This document shows positions 9,101-15,467 of a stretch of DNA of 45,592 nucleotides, one piece after another (position 1 is the first letter of the stretch; every line of letters begins with the position of its first letter). The stretch covers positions 1 to 45,592 of the forward strand of contig CAIMZS010000144.1 in NCBI GenBank assembly GCA_903846015.1, given 5' to 3'. This stretch comes from an uncultured Anaerolineae bacterium. Its GTDB lineage: Bacteria > Chloroflexota > Anaerolineae > Anaerolineales > Villigracilaceae. The notes under the pieces were generated by a model. It made no database searches. It saw nothing but the letters and a program-made list of their open reading frames with translations, and was not told where the DNA came from. The position numbers were made by a program, and so were the translations under genes.

Positions 9101-9725
9101 GATCAACCTGATCGACGGTGGCTCAACGCCCACAGAATATGATGAATATTGGGATGTTTTAAAGAGTGAGTTGAGCCGCGAAAGAATACTGGTTGAAGAC
9201 TTGCTGAGTGCAGGCCGCCTGGAAAGTGACCGGTTTAATTTAAATTTCAGATCATTTGAGATATTACCTCTCATTGAAGATGTAACCCACCAATTTGAAC
9301 ACCCCGCCAGAGAGAAAAATATTTCCATTTCGTTCCAATCGATGCTTGAAGCGGACGATTCCTTGCATCTTATTATGGCTGACGAAAAAGCCATGACCCA
9401 GGTCTTTATGAACTTGATCGGAAATGCGCTCAAATTTACGCCTTCCGGCGGGAATATCAATATCTCCCTGGAACGCGTAAATTCTGGTTATGGAATAGTC
9501 ATTTCCGATACAGGCATCGGAATTCCAAGCGAAGATCTACCCTTATTGTTCACACGCTTTTTCCGCGGCACAAACGCGATAGAGAATGAAATCCCCGGAA
9601 CAGGGATCGGATTGTATATCGTTCAATCGATACTGGAAAAACATGCCGGGAAAATCAAGGTACGCAGTGAATTGGGCCTGGGCACGCAGTTTGACATCTG
9701 GCTGCCCAAAAATCATGTTGAATGA
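6108..9725 (+). CDS. Multi-PAS/GAF sensor histidine kinase
   Basis: This is a 1205-residue cytoplasmic-looking kinase. Approximate domain order: PAS (20-140), PAS with PAC ending NDITERK (148-270), GAF (285-430), PAS (435-550), PAS (555-670), GAF (690-855), weaker PAS (865-975), HisKA with THELRTP, and a GHKL ATPase with NLIGNALKFTPSGG, DTGIGIP and GTGIGLYIV. No transmembrane helices are apparent. GAF and PAS modules usually bind small ligands, haem or flavin, but no cofactor-binding Cys or His stands out enough to name one. The ATG at 6108 has only a weak AAGGGCG upstream. As the last gene of the signalling block it is a candidate phosphodonor for the upstream receiver domains, which is inference from neighbourhood. 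A bidirectional terminator follows. Confidence 0.9.
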   Translation: MTTQAEHSTYEVQHHISANMNLSFDELTGFIPDAIIILDSTLRIVYFNALAEEMFGYSAYEATGQDLDILIPQAFWKSHQVNTSTFLEENVSFTQMGNGKPISGKHHDGHMMHLDISITKRKWDGQLFIICAPRDISRQLAYQHTLLDSETRYRAMIDSQSSLIVRLDHAGRFIFANQAYCRMFGKTSEELMGSSFTPLVHPDDLDFTLDAMQSLKLPPYRITIEQRAFTTNGWRWIAWENSIIEDQSRNPFEIQSIGNDITERKQAEEIAFFERDLAISLAQKSTLDEALPLCLDLAMKVSDMDCGGIYILNKHSRNLELLIHKGLSKTLIEKSVKFDPTSDRYQMVMNGTPSYRQYSQTHLSMSPTHLNEGLRYFATIPLRSKGEVIACINVASHFLYDMPTFRREALENIAIHIGNMIARFQVQEALSESQNELKSMFNSLQDFIFILDSQGCIVQVNQMVMDSLGYSWEELIGKSVLEIHPADQRSAAWKIVQDMLAGTIDTCPLNLLKKDGTQIPVETRVSHGRWGNQAVLIGVSRDISDRKSAEIEIKETRSEIESFFTISQDLLCITDLQGNFTMANKAWEATLGHSVDELQKKNFFDFVHPDDTQATLHAIAHLTSGQKTIRFVNRYQCKNGSWRDIEWHSQAEGNHIYAVARDVTERKAAEDARQRQTRLLKYRQTFEEILTSISTRFISLSIDEINPEINQVLKQVGEFEHVDRSYVFLLDNSTNLMNNTHEWCAPGIEAQIDALKDLPISLFPWWMEKLKNLQEVHIPNVSELPAEAQSERELLEQQAIKSVLVVPLMANNTLVGFLGFDSVSRQRVWSPDSILLIKMVGDILSNALLRSKMENDLRQSEARNRALLSAVPDLIFRIRRDGVFLDFKASSLELLAAPPTHIIGASLNNILTSPVTEQAMHCIKMALQTKEIQTMEYTLKTGDSSHVFEARFKDSGADEVTAIIRDISDRARLEQMKSDFINRATHELRTPIATMLLMINLIDGGSTPTEYDEYWDVLKSELSRERILVEDLLSAGRLESDRFNLNFRSFEILPLIEDVTHQFEHPAREKNISISFQSMLEADDSLHLIMADEKAMTQVFMNLIGNALKFTPSGGNINISLERVNSGYGIVISDTGIGIPSEDLPLLFTRFFRGTNAIENEIPGTGIGLYIVQSILEKHAGKIKVRSELGLGTQFDIWLPKNHVE

Positions 9726-9730
9726 CGAAA

Positions 9731-9747
9731 CACGAAGCGGTTGAATG
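9731..9747 (-). repeat. Degenerate family B fragment
   Basis: CACGAAGCGGTTGAATG resembles the reverse complement of the 21-bp family B unit over its AACCGCTTCG core, just after the kinase stop codon. It is short and imperfect, so the assignment is weak. Confidence 0.35.
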
Positions 9748-9749
9748 CT

Positions 9750-9781
9750 AAAAAAAAGACAGGCCAAGGCCTGTCTTTTTT
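9750..9781. terminator. Bidirectional intrinsic terminator between kinase and tRNA cluster
   Basis: Stem GACAGGC (9758-9764) and GCCTGTC (9769-9775) with loop CAAG is flanked by eight A residues on the left and six T residues on the right. It can end the kinase mRNA on the plus strand and the tRNA transcript on the minus strand. Confidence 0.85.
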
Positions 9782-9785
9782 GCTG

Positions 9786-9856
9786 AGGCGACGATGGGAT
9801 TTGAACCCATGATGAGGGTTTTGCAGACCCTAGCCTTGCCACTTGGCGACGTCGCC
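9786..9856 (-). tRNA. tRNA-Cys (anticodon GCA)
   Basis: Read on the minus strand it has acceptor arms GGCGACG/CGTCGCC, an anticodon stem AGGGT/ACCCT with loop CTGCAAA, and a T-arm ATGGG-TTCAAAT-CCCAT. It is 71 nt, with discriminator T. CCA is not encoded. It is the last gene of a three-tRNA transcript. Confidence 0.95.
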
Positions 9857-9932
9857 ATGTCCTATATAAAACTTTGGCTGGCAGCAAATGGCTCGCTGAG
9901 AACCATGCATGCCAGCCGTCTGCAAAAACAAG

Positions 9933-10004
9933 AGCGGGCGATGGGATTCGGACCCACGACCTTCTCCTTGGCAAGGAGACGTACTACCACTGTACTACGC
10001 CCGC
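9933..10004 (-). tRNA. tRNA-Gly (anticodon GCC)
   Basis: On the minus strand it has acceptor GCGGGCG/CGCCCGC, an anticodon stem TCTCC/GGAGA with loop TTGCCAA, and a T-arm GTGGG/CCCAT with one G-T pair. It is 72 nt, with discriminator T and no encoded CCA. It is the middle gene of the cluster. Confidence 0.95.
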
Positions 10005-10032
10005 ATATTTTCGGCCAGCTTCAGCCGGGTAG

Positions 10033-10105
10033 TGCCGAGAGACAGAATCGAACTGACGACACCGCGATTTTCAGTCGCGTGCTCTACCAACTGAGCTATC
10101 TCGGC
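10033..10105 (-). tRNA. tRNA-Phe (anticodon GAA)
   Basis: On the minus strand it begins GCCGAGATAGCTCAG. The acceptor is GCCGAGA/TCTCGGC, the anticodon stem CGCGA/TCGCG with loop CTGAAAA, and the discriminator A. The T-stem has one T-T mismatch (GTCAG against CTGTC). It is 73 nt and is the first gene of the cluster behind the promoter at 10137-10165. Confidence 0.95.
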
Positions 10106-10136
10106 AATGAAGATATTTGATTGTTAAGCGAGCGTG

Positions 10137-10165
10137 ATTTTACACGTTGTTCCGAAGATTGTCAA
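10137..10165 (-). promoter_or_regulatory. Sigma-70-type promoter of the tRNA cluster
   Basis: On the minus strand a perfect -35 TTGACA (10165-10160) and a -10 TAAAAT (10142-10137) are separated by 17 bases. Transcription would begin near 10130, about 25 bases before tRNA-Phe. Confidence 0.8.
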
Positions 10166-10638
10166 GCAAGTTAACGAGTCCGCAACAATTCTCAGCATGA
10201 AAACCAATATCATCTCAATGCTACCGGTCTTGTGCAAGATGCCGCAACTCGCGGGTTTTCAAAGTTTTTTGCAAAACCGGTAACTGGTGAATGGTACCCC
10301 AGTATCGCTGCATGTTATCCTGGATTACTTCGAGGCAACCCCGGCTGTCTTGGGTTCATTCCGGGGCTGCTTTTTAGAAAACTTCACTACTCATGGAGTT
10401 CCCCGGGGGAGTAAATACCGAAAATCATTCGTGCAGGCTGAAAAACACGGAAAAGTGTCGCTGCCGCTGGATTTAATTATATTGGGCAGCTCTAAAAATG
10501 TGTTAAACTTATTTGTAATACGGATAATTTGCCGAAGTGGTCAGGAAGACAATATTCTTGACGAAAAATTTTGGGCTTTTTTTATTTTGCATTTGCTTTT
10601 TCAAAATGCCATTCCACCCTCAATTCAGGTTAGGCACA
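10166..10638. other. Intergenic region, no convincing gene
   Basis: Short open frames here (60-119 residues) lack coding character. The region has a possible terminator at 10335-10375 and an AT-rich stretch before the J-domain gene. Nothing else is recognisable, though a small RNA ending at the terminator is possible. Confidence 0.4.
10335..10375 (+). terminator. Possible intrinsic terminator without an obvious upstream gene
   Basis: Arms GCAACCCCGG (10335-10344) and CCGGGGCTGC (10361-10370) pair with one mismatch or wobble around a 16-nt loop, followed by five T residues. No protein gene precedes it on this strand after the kinase terminator. Confidence 0.45.
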
Positions 10639-11751
10639 ATGAATGACTATTATGAAATACTAGAAGTAAACCAGAATGCATCTCAAGAGCAGATCAAGGC
10701 TCAATATCATTTTCTGGTTCAAGCCTGGCACCCAGACAAATTTGTATCCGCGCATCACAAGGCCAAGGCTGAAGAAAAACTTAAGGGAATTAATGAAGCA
10801 TTCAACGTCTTAAACAACCCGCAAAAACGTGAACAGTTTGACCGCCTGAAAAATAATTTCAGAAACAATGAAAACCTTCAAAGGCGGGCTGAACAAGAAG
10901 CGCGAGAAAGTGCAGCCAGGCAAGCTTATAAAAAAGGCGAAGCGGTAGAACATGAGCGCAATGCAACAATGGAGCGAGAACAGCGCCAAGCAGATGAGCG
11001 CCAAAAGCGTACGGTCACAATTGACCTGGCCCCTGGAATACCATTCGAATTTATCCGCATATCCGCTGGCGAATTTTTGATGGGCAGCGACCAACAAAAG
11101 GAAAAGCAGGCGCGGGCGAATGAAACCCCTCAGCACAAGGTTTTTTTAAGTGAATATTGGATTGGAAAATACCCGGTTACCAACAAACAATATAAAGTCT
11201 TTGTAAAAGCTGTCGGGCATAAACCACCTGCCAACTGGGGAGGCTTTGATGCTCCAAAAGATAAGTTTGATCACCCGGTTGCCGGTTTGAGTTGGTTTAG
11301 CGCGATGGCATTTTGCGAGTGGTTCAAAGGTCTCAGCACAAGGAATATTCGGCTGCCAAGCGAGGCTGAATGGGAAAAGGCTGCGCGAGGCACGGATGGT
11401 CGCTCCTACCCATGGGGTAACCAGGCTCCGGATGATACCCGCTGCAATTATAAAGGCAATGTAAAAGATACTACACCTGTAGGAAAATACAGCCCGCTCG
11501 GTGATTCTCCTTATGGGTGCTCTGATATGGAGGGGAATGTATGGGAATGGGTCATGGATTGGTACGGAGACAACTATTATCAGGACAGTTCGTTCAGAAA
11601 TCCTCCCGGTCCAGCGATGGGTACTTATAAGGTGCTGCGAGGCAGCTCATGGTATTACAGCGATAAAATTGTCCGTTCTGCTGATCGTGACGGCAGCAGC
11701 CCAACCAATGAACTCGACGTTATCGGTTTCCGCTGCGCCTGCTCACCGTAA
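10639..11751 (+). CDS. J-domain / formylglycine-generating-enzyme-like fusion protein
   Basis: The start at 10639 gives MNDYYEILEV, the normal beginning of a J-domain; an upstream in-frame GTG at 10537 would add a non-conserved tail. The protein has 370 residues. Residues 1-65 form a J-domain with the HPD motif at 31-33, which stimulates DnaK-type ATPases. Residues 70-130 are a highly charged, probably coiled segment rich in Glu, Arg and Gln. Residues 140-370 form an FGE-sulfatase (SUMF1/EgtB/PvdO) domain, with AGEFLMGS, LPSEAEWEKAARG, YPWG, MEGNVWEW, LRGSSW and the terminal GFRCACS. Cys residues occur in GFRCACS, but I cannot tell whether it oxidises Cys to formylglycine. No sulfatase is adjacent. 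The domain combination suggests chaperone-guided substrate delivery, which is inference. Confidence 0.85.
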   Translation: MNDYYEILEVNQNASQEQIKAQYHFLVQAWHPDKFVSAHHKAKAEEKLKGINEAFNVLNNPQKREQFDRLKNNFRNNENLQRRAEQEARESAARQAYKKGEAVEHERNATMEREQRQADERQKRTVTIDLAPGIPFEFIRISAGEFLMGSDQQKEKQARANETPQHKVFLSEYWIGKYPVTNKQYKVFVKAVGHKPPANWGGFDAPKDKFDHPVAGLSWFSAMAFCEWFKGLSTRNIRLPSEAEWEKAARGTDGRSYPWGNQAPDDTRCNYKGNVKDTTPVGKYSPLGDSPYGCSDMEGNVWEWVMDWYGDNYYQDSSFRNPPGPAMGTYKVLRGSSWYYSDKIVRSADRDGSSPTNELDVIGFRCACSP

Positions 11752-11774
11752 TTCTTGGGTGCGCCGTATTTTGG

Positions 11775-11798
11775 ATGGTACCCGGTTCTGCACGGGCA
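11775..11798 (+). repeat. Family A repeat (canonical)
   Basis: This is a canonical 24-bp copy with core GGTACCCGGTTCTGCACGGG. It lies 23 bases after the J-domain/FGE gene. The CCCG and CGGG arms form a small hairpin. Confidence 0.85.
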
Positions 11799-11841
11799 TC
11801 GAACAAGCTGACCTCCGACCATCCTGAAATGGTGACGAACA

Positions 11842-11893
11842 TTCTCCAATCGAAAAAACATCCCGTCACAAGGATGTTTTTTCGATTGGAGAA
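11842..11893. terminator. Long perfect inverted repeat, probable bidirectional terminator
   Basis: Two 22-bp arms (11842-11863 and 11872-11893) are perfectly complementary around the 8-nt loop CGTCACAA. The inner part, ACATCC/GGATGT preceded by A6 and followed by T6, is a usual intrinsic terminator in both directions. The outer arms (TTCTCCAATCG/CGATTGGAGAA) extend it well beyond what termination needs. Confidence 0.7.
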
Positions 11894-12000
11894 CTTGTAA
11901 AAGCATGTTTTTACAACCTTTTTACATTGCCATCACAACCCGATGACCCCCTGAAACTAGAATATGCTTTGTAAGCTCATATTCAACCAAGGAGAAAAAA

Positions 12001-12585
12001 ATGAAAACGAAATTTGGCAAGTTAGTTTTGAGTGGCTTGATCCTGGCCCTGATCCTGGCGGCGCTGCCGTTCAATAACACTTATGCAGCAGGGTTGGGCG
12101 ATACCAGCACACCACCCGCACCAGGCAAAGAGTTGGACCCCACCAGTGTAAATACCCGCCTGGAGAATGTCTTTGCCCGCCAGGCATTGGCAGTGGCTCG
12201 CATCGGTCGGGCAATAGGAAACTTCGACAGGCTGACCACCCGGGCCCAAAAGATGATCGATCTGGCCCGTGAAAAGGGTCTGGATGTAGCCGCCCTCCAA
12301 AACGCCTTCGATGCCTTCAAAAACGCCTTCCCCAAGGGGCAGCCCATTTACGAAAAAGCCAAATCCATCGCAGACACACATTCCGGTTTTGACTCGCTCG
12401 GCAAGGTAACCGACACCGAGAACGCCAAAACCACCGTCAGCAGCCTGGCTGCCACCCTCAAAGAATACCGGGGAAACGTGGGCGAATTCTTCCGGGCACT
12501 GCGTGAAGCTATCAGGGCCTTCCGCCAGGCTAACCCGCGCCCCACCCCATCACCAAAAGCCTCGCCTGCGCCTGCCAACGGCTAA
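12001..12585 (+). CDS. Secreted helical protein of unknown function
   Basis: The product has 194 residues, starting 6 bases after AAGGAG. Residues 1-30 are a clear Sec signal peptide (KTKFGK, then the hydrophobic core LVLSGLILALILAALPF, cleavage likely after TYAA). The mature part is rich in Ala, Lys and Arg and predicted helical, with repeats of the form NAFDAFKNAF and FFRALREAIRAFRQA. It ends in a Pro-rich tail (RPTPSPKASPAPA) that could span or attach to the envelope. There is no lipobox and no recognised domain. The gene stands alone between two terminators and precedes an ECF sigma/anti-sigma operon, so it might be a regulon member, but no shared promoter is demonstrated. Confidence 0.8.
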   Translation: MKTKFGKLVLSGLILALILAALPFNNTYAAGLGDTSTPPAPGKELDPTSVNTRLENVFARQALAVARIGRAIGNFDRLTTRAQKMIDLAREKGLDVAALQNAFDAFKNAFPKGQPIYEKAKSIADTHSGFDSLGKVTDTENAKTTVSSLAATLKEYRGNVGEFFRALREAIRAFRQANPRPTPSPKASPAPANG

Positions 12586-12605
12586 TTCGCATAAACCCCA
12601 ACTTT

Positions 12606-12642
12606 GAGAGAGACATATCGCCTGATGTGTCTCTCTTGCTTT
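12606..12642 (+). terminator. Intrinsic terminator after the secreted-protein gene
   Basis: Stem GAGAGACA (12608-12615) with TGTCTCTC (12628-12635) is followed by the T-rich TTGCTTTTCT. It sits 21 bases after the stop codon. Confidence 0.65.
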
Positions 12643-12695
12643 TCTCTTAACACCACACAATATTACTCACCTGTTCACTGCTCACTGAAAACTGA

Positions 12696-12701
12696 TACAA
12701 T
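12696..12701 (+). promoter_or_regulatory. Possible -10 element implying a leaderless sigma gene
   Basis: TACAAT ends six bases before the ATG at 12708, and no ribosome binding site is seen before that ATG. Transcription starting at the A of the start codon would be the natural reading. There is no convincing -35. Confidence 0.35.
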
Positions 12702-12707
12702 ATCCTT

Positions 12708-13316
12708 ATGGATGAACCTGGCCTGATTCGAGATGCCCAAAGAGGCGACCTGGATGCCTTTAATAGCCTTGTGCTTGCCTACCAGGATGTGCTCTATAAT
12801 ACCGCCCTGCGCATCCTGAACGATGATGCGCTTGCGGCAGATGCCACCCAGGATGCCTTCATTTCTGCCTTTCGCAGCCTGAATAGTTTCCGCGGCGGCT
12901 CTTTTAAAGCGTGGTTGATGCGAACAGTCACCAATGCCTGCTACGATGAGTTGCGCCGCCAGAAACGCCGACCCACCATTCCACTCGAACCGACCAATGA
13001 CGATGATGAGGAAATTGACTCGCCACGCTGGCTGGCCGATTCATCCATGAGCCCCGCTGAAAAGTTTGAGGCGGATGAATTGGAACACGCCATCCAACAC
13101 TGCCTGCAGGCGCTGCCGGTGGATTTTCGCACCGTGGTAGTGATGGCGGATGTCCAGGGTTTGGATTATAGCGAAGTGGCCACAGCCACCCATATACCCC
13201 TCGGCACCATCAAGAGCAGGCTGGCCCGCGCCCGGCTGCGACTGCGTGAATGTCTGCAGGGATTCGGGGAACTTTTACCCGCGGCTTTCCGTCTTGAAGG
13301 GGAGAGCCTGCCATGA
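12708..13316 (+). CDS. ECF-type RNA polymerase sigma factor
   Basis: The 202-residue protein has the two-domain ECF layout. Region 2 (about 8-90) includes DAFNSLVLAYQDVLYNTALRIL, DATQDAFISAF and FKAWLMRTVTNACYDELRR. An acidic linker follows (PTNDDDEEIDS), then region 4 (about 125-185) with LPVDFRTVVVMADVQGLDYSEVA and IPLGTIKSRLARARLRLRE for -35 recognition. It belongs to the RpoE/SigW-like branch. Its stop overlaps the start of the next gene (ATGA), the classic arrangement for a sigma factor with its cognate anti-sigma factor. The start lacks a ribosome binding site and may be leaderless. Confidence 0.93.
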   Translation: MDEPGLIRDAQRGDLDAFNSLVLAYQDVLYNTALRILNDDALAADATQDAFISAFRSLNSFRGGSFKAWLMRTVTNACYDELRRQKRRPTIPLEPTNDDDEEIDSPRWLADSSMSPAEKFEADELEHAIQHCLQALPVDFRTVVVMADVQGLDYSEVATATHIPLGTIKSRLARARLRLRECLQGFGELLPAAFRLEGESLP

Positions 13317-14788
13317 CCCAACCCAACTTCCACGACGTTGAACTGATCTCTGCCTACCTGGATGGACAACTATCCCCGGCTGAATCTACGCGCCTTGAAA
13401 CGCGCCTCAAGACAGACGAAGAATATCGCCGGCTGTTGAACGAGTTGAGCCAATCACGAGCCATTCTACGCAAACTGCCGGCCCGCCGCGCTCCACGCAA
13501 TTTCACCCTGACACCCAAAATGGCCGGTTTGAAACCGCCCGTCCCGCGCGCCTTCTCGATTTTCAGGCTGGCTTCGGCAGTGATGGCACTCCTTTTCATA
13601 TTTACCTACGCTGCCAACATCTCTCAGCCAGCTTACTACGCATTCCGCGCCGCTGTGCCAGCACCAGCTTTGGGAATAGGCGGTAGCGGCTATGGCGGCG
13701 GTGGAGATAGCTCTAGCAACACTGAATCACCCGCAGCGGCAGCCCCAATGGCCCCAGTGGAAAGCGTCACTGCCACCCCTGAAGTGGGACTGTTCCTGCA
13801 AGCTGCCCCCACCCAGGCCGCGAGCGAGGCAGCCATCCCAACAGAAGTGGCGGTAGAACCCGATGCACAGCAGCTAAAGCTCATGCCCAATGCTGCGCCG
13901 GAACAAACCCAGGTACCGCAAGAACAGCGTATTCCCATCCAGCTTCCCATCCCCGCCGGGCTGCAGTTTGGGCTGCTTGGACTGGCGATTATCAGTGCCG
14001 CAAGCGCCTATTTTGTGCGCGCCCGGTCTGATACGGGCTGGCTCAAAGCCCGCACCATGCAAACCACCCGTCCCAGCATACGCCAGTTGATCATCATCAT
14101 ACTGGTTGTGCTGACCATCCTGGCGCTGATCATCAGCATCCAATGGGTTTCAAGTACTACTTTCTACGCGAACGTGCCCCCGGTAGTAGCACTCGGTGAT
14201 AAAGTCATTCCGGCCGATAACACGGTCAGCCTGGGCGACAAAGCCATCCTGCCAACCGAACCCGGCGCCGTCAGCGGTCCGCCCGTGATTGGCGGCGATA
14301 AAGGCAGCGGCCCGGCCGGCAGTTCAACTGATGGAGCGACCGCTTCGCCTGGCGGGGTTCAGCAGCTTAGGCTTGAGGCCGGCCTTGGCTATACCATGTA
14401 TCACACCGAGCAATCCGGGTTGATGACATCCATTGATTTCCCAGCCGATATCTTTCCGGCCAACACAAATGTGACCTACACCCCTGGCTTGAGTATGGAT
14501 TTCCCAGTAACATCCGGAACGATCTTTGCAGACCGCGCCTTCCTGCTGTCTGTGCCCCCCGAATCTGGAGAACCAGGCGGTCCAATCACCATCAGCCTGG
14601 ATTATGGTACGCAATTAGCATCCGTTGTGGATGAGGCCAAGCTAAAGCTGTATTGGTGGACCGGGAGCGAATGGGTGGATGCGGCCAGCACGTGCAGCCC
14701 GGAATCCGCCTATGAACACCTGACCGAGTTCAAGCGTCTGCGTCTCACCGTGTGCAAGCTGGGAAGTTTCGTACTGGTTGCCCCTTGA
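13313..14788 (+). CDS. Membrane anti-sigma factor with C-terminal extracytoplasmic domain
   Basis: The 491-residue protein overlaps the sigma gene by four bases. Residues 1-65 form a short helical anti-sigma-like domain (ISAYLDGQLSPAESTRLETRL) without the zinc-binding His/Cys motif. Hydrophobic segments follow near 80-100 (MALLFIFTYAANI), 218-238 (GLQFGLLGLAIISAASAYF) and 258-280 (IIIILVVLTILALIISI), separated by Ala/Pro/Thr-rich linkers. The C-terminal part is presumably outside the cell and ends in a beta-rich domain with WWTGSEWVDA. A 21-bp family B repeat is inserted in frame at 14330, encoding TDGATAS in the Gly/Ser-rich linker. Role as the partner of the upstream sigma factor is inferred from the overlap and the N-terminal domain. 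Confidence 0.8.
   Translation: MTQPNFHDVELISAYLDGQLSPAESTRLETRLKTDEEYRRLLNELSQSRAILRKLPARRAPRNFTLTPKMAGLKPPVPRAFSIFRLASAVMALLFIFTYAANISQPAYYAFRAAVPAPALGIGGSGYGGGGDSSSNTESPAAAAPMAPVESVTATPEVGLFLQAAPTQAASEAAIPTEVAVEPDAQQLKLMPNAAPEQTQVPQEQRIPIQLPIPAGLQFGLLGLAIISAASAYFVRARSDTGWLKARTMQTTRPSIRQLIIIILVVLTILALIISIQWVSSTTFYANVPPVVALGDKVIPADNTVSLGDKAILPTEPGAVSGPPVIGGDKGSGPAGSSTDGATASPGGVQQLRLEAGLGYTMYHTEQSGLMTSIDFPADIFPANTNVTYTPGLSMDFPVTSGTIFADRAFLLSVPPESGEPGGPITISLDYGTQLASVVDEAKLKLYWWTGSEWVDAASTCSPESAYEHLTEFKRLRLTVCKLGSFVLVAP
14330..14348 (+). repeat. Family B repeat inside the anti-sigma coding sequence
   Basis: This copy (core GATGGAGCGACCGCTTCGC) is translated in the frame DGATAS, within a low-complexity linker. 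The same frame is used in the LuxR gene at 33466. Confidence 0.8.
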
Positions 14789-14802
14789 CATGGAATCATT
14801 CT

Positions 14803-14865
14803 GATGGAGCAACCGCTTCGCGTGATCATGTAAGCGCTGCCGCTGATGGAACAACCGCTTCGCGT
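14803..14865 (+). repeat. Three 21-bp periods of family B (outer two clear, middle diverged)
   Basis: Clear units occupy 14803-14823 and 14845-14865, both with core CAACCGCTTCGCGT. The 21 bases between them (14824-14844) match the unit at roughly 12 of 21 positions and keep phase, so this looks like a decayed tandem array. It covers the upstream region of the Nudix gene. Confidence 0.75.
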
Positions 14866-14905
14866 CAAAAACGGGGCGGTACTCGTCGTTCGTTTGGTGA
14901 ATGAA

Positions 14906-15394
14906 ATGCGTCCTGAATCAATCCTTTTTTGTCCACGCTGCGGCACTGCTGTACAAGTGGAATTTCATTATGGGCAGCAGCGCCCGGTTTGCCCGGCCTG
15001 CGCATGGATGCATTTTGCCGATCCTAAGGTGGCTGCAGCGGTGCTGGTGGAACGCAACGGGCGTATTTTGCTGGTACAGCGCGCTAATGACCCGTACAAG
15101 GGGTTGTGGACCCTGCCAGCCGGCTTTGTCAACGCTGGCGAGGACCCTGCCGCCGCCGCCGCGCGCGAATGCCTGGAAGAAACCGGGTTGACGGTCTATA
15201 TCACCGGCATTATCGATATCGTTGCCGGACGTGAACATTCCCGCGGTTCCGATTTCGTCATCTTTTACCGCGGCAATGCAGCCGAAGGCGAGGCGCACGC
15301 CGCTGATGACGCCTCAGACGTGGGCTGGTTTGAGCCTGGCAATCTGCCTGAACTGGCCTTTAAATCGACAACCCACATCCTGACCCAAGCTTAA
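14906..15394 (+). CDS. Nudix hydrolase with N-terminal zinc ribbon
   Basis: From ATG 14906 the protein has 163 residues. An in-frame ATG at 14846 lies within a family B repeat and would add 20 unconserved residues; neither start has a strong binding site. Residues 8-33 form a zinc ribbon (CPRCG, then CPAC). The Nudix fold follows, with a complete Nudix box: Gly and Glu in GFVNAGE, then RECLEETGL, which bind the Mg ions for hydrolysing nucleoside diphosphate linked compounds. Zinc-ribbon Nudix proteins include NADH pyrophosphatases and ADP-ribose type enzymes, but the NudC SQPWPFPxS motif is absent. The substrate is not assignable. Confidence 0.85.
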   Translation: MRPESILFCPRCGTAVQVEFHYGQQRPVCPACAWMHFADPKVAAAVLVERNGRILLVQRANDPYKGLWTLPAGFVNAGEDPAAAAARECLEETGLTVYITGIIDIVAGREHSRGSDFVIFYRGNAAEGEAHAADDASDVGWFEPGNLPELAFKSTTHILTQA

Positions 15395-15467
15395 CCTGAA
15401 CATCTCTACTACCCACTTTCTCTTGCTCTTGATCTTGATTCTCAATCTTAATTTTATGGAGGATCGT

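Noticed and set aside
9794..10120. Open frames across the tRNA cluster.
   Set aside because: They coincide with three complete tRNA genes on the other strand.
10232..10646. Small frames upstream of the J-domain gene.
   Set aside because: Composition and lack of binding sites argue against coding. A terminator hairpin lies within them.
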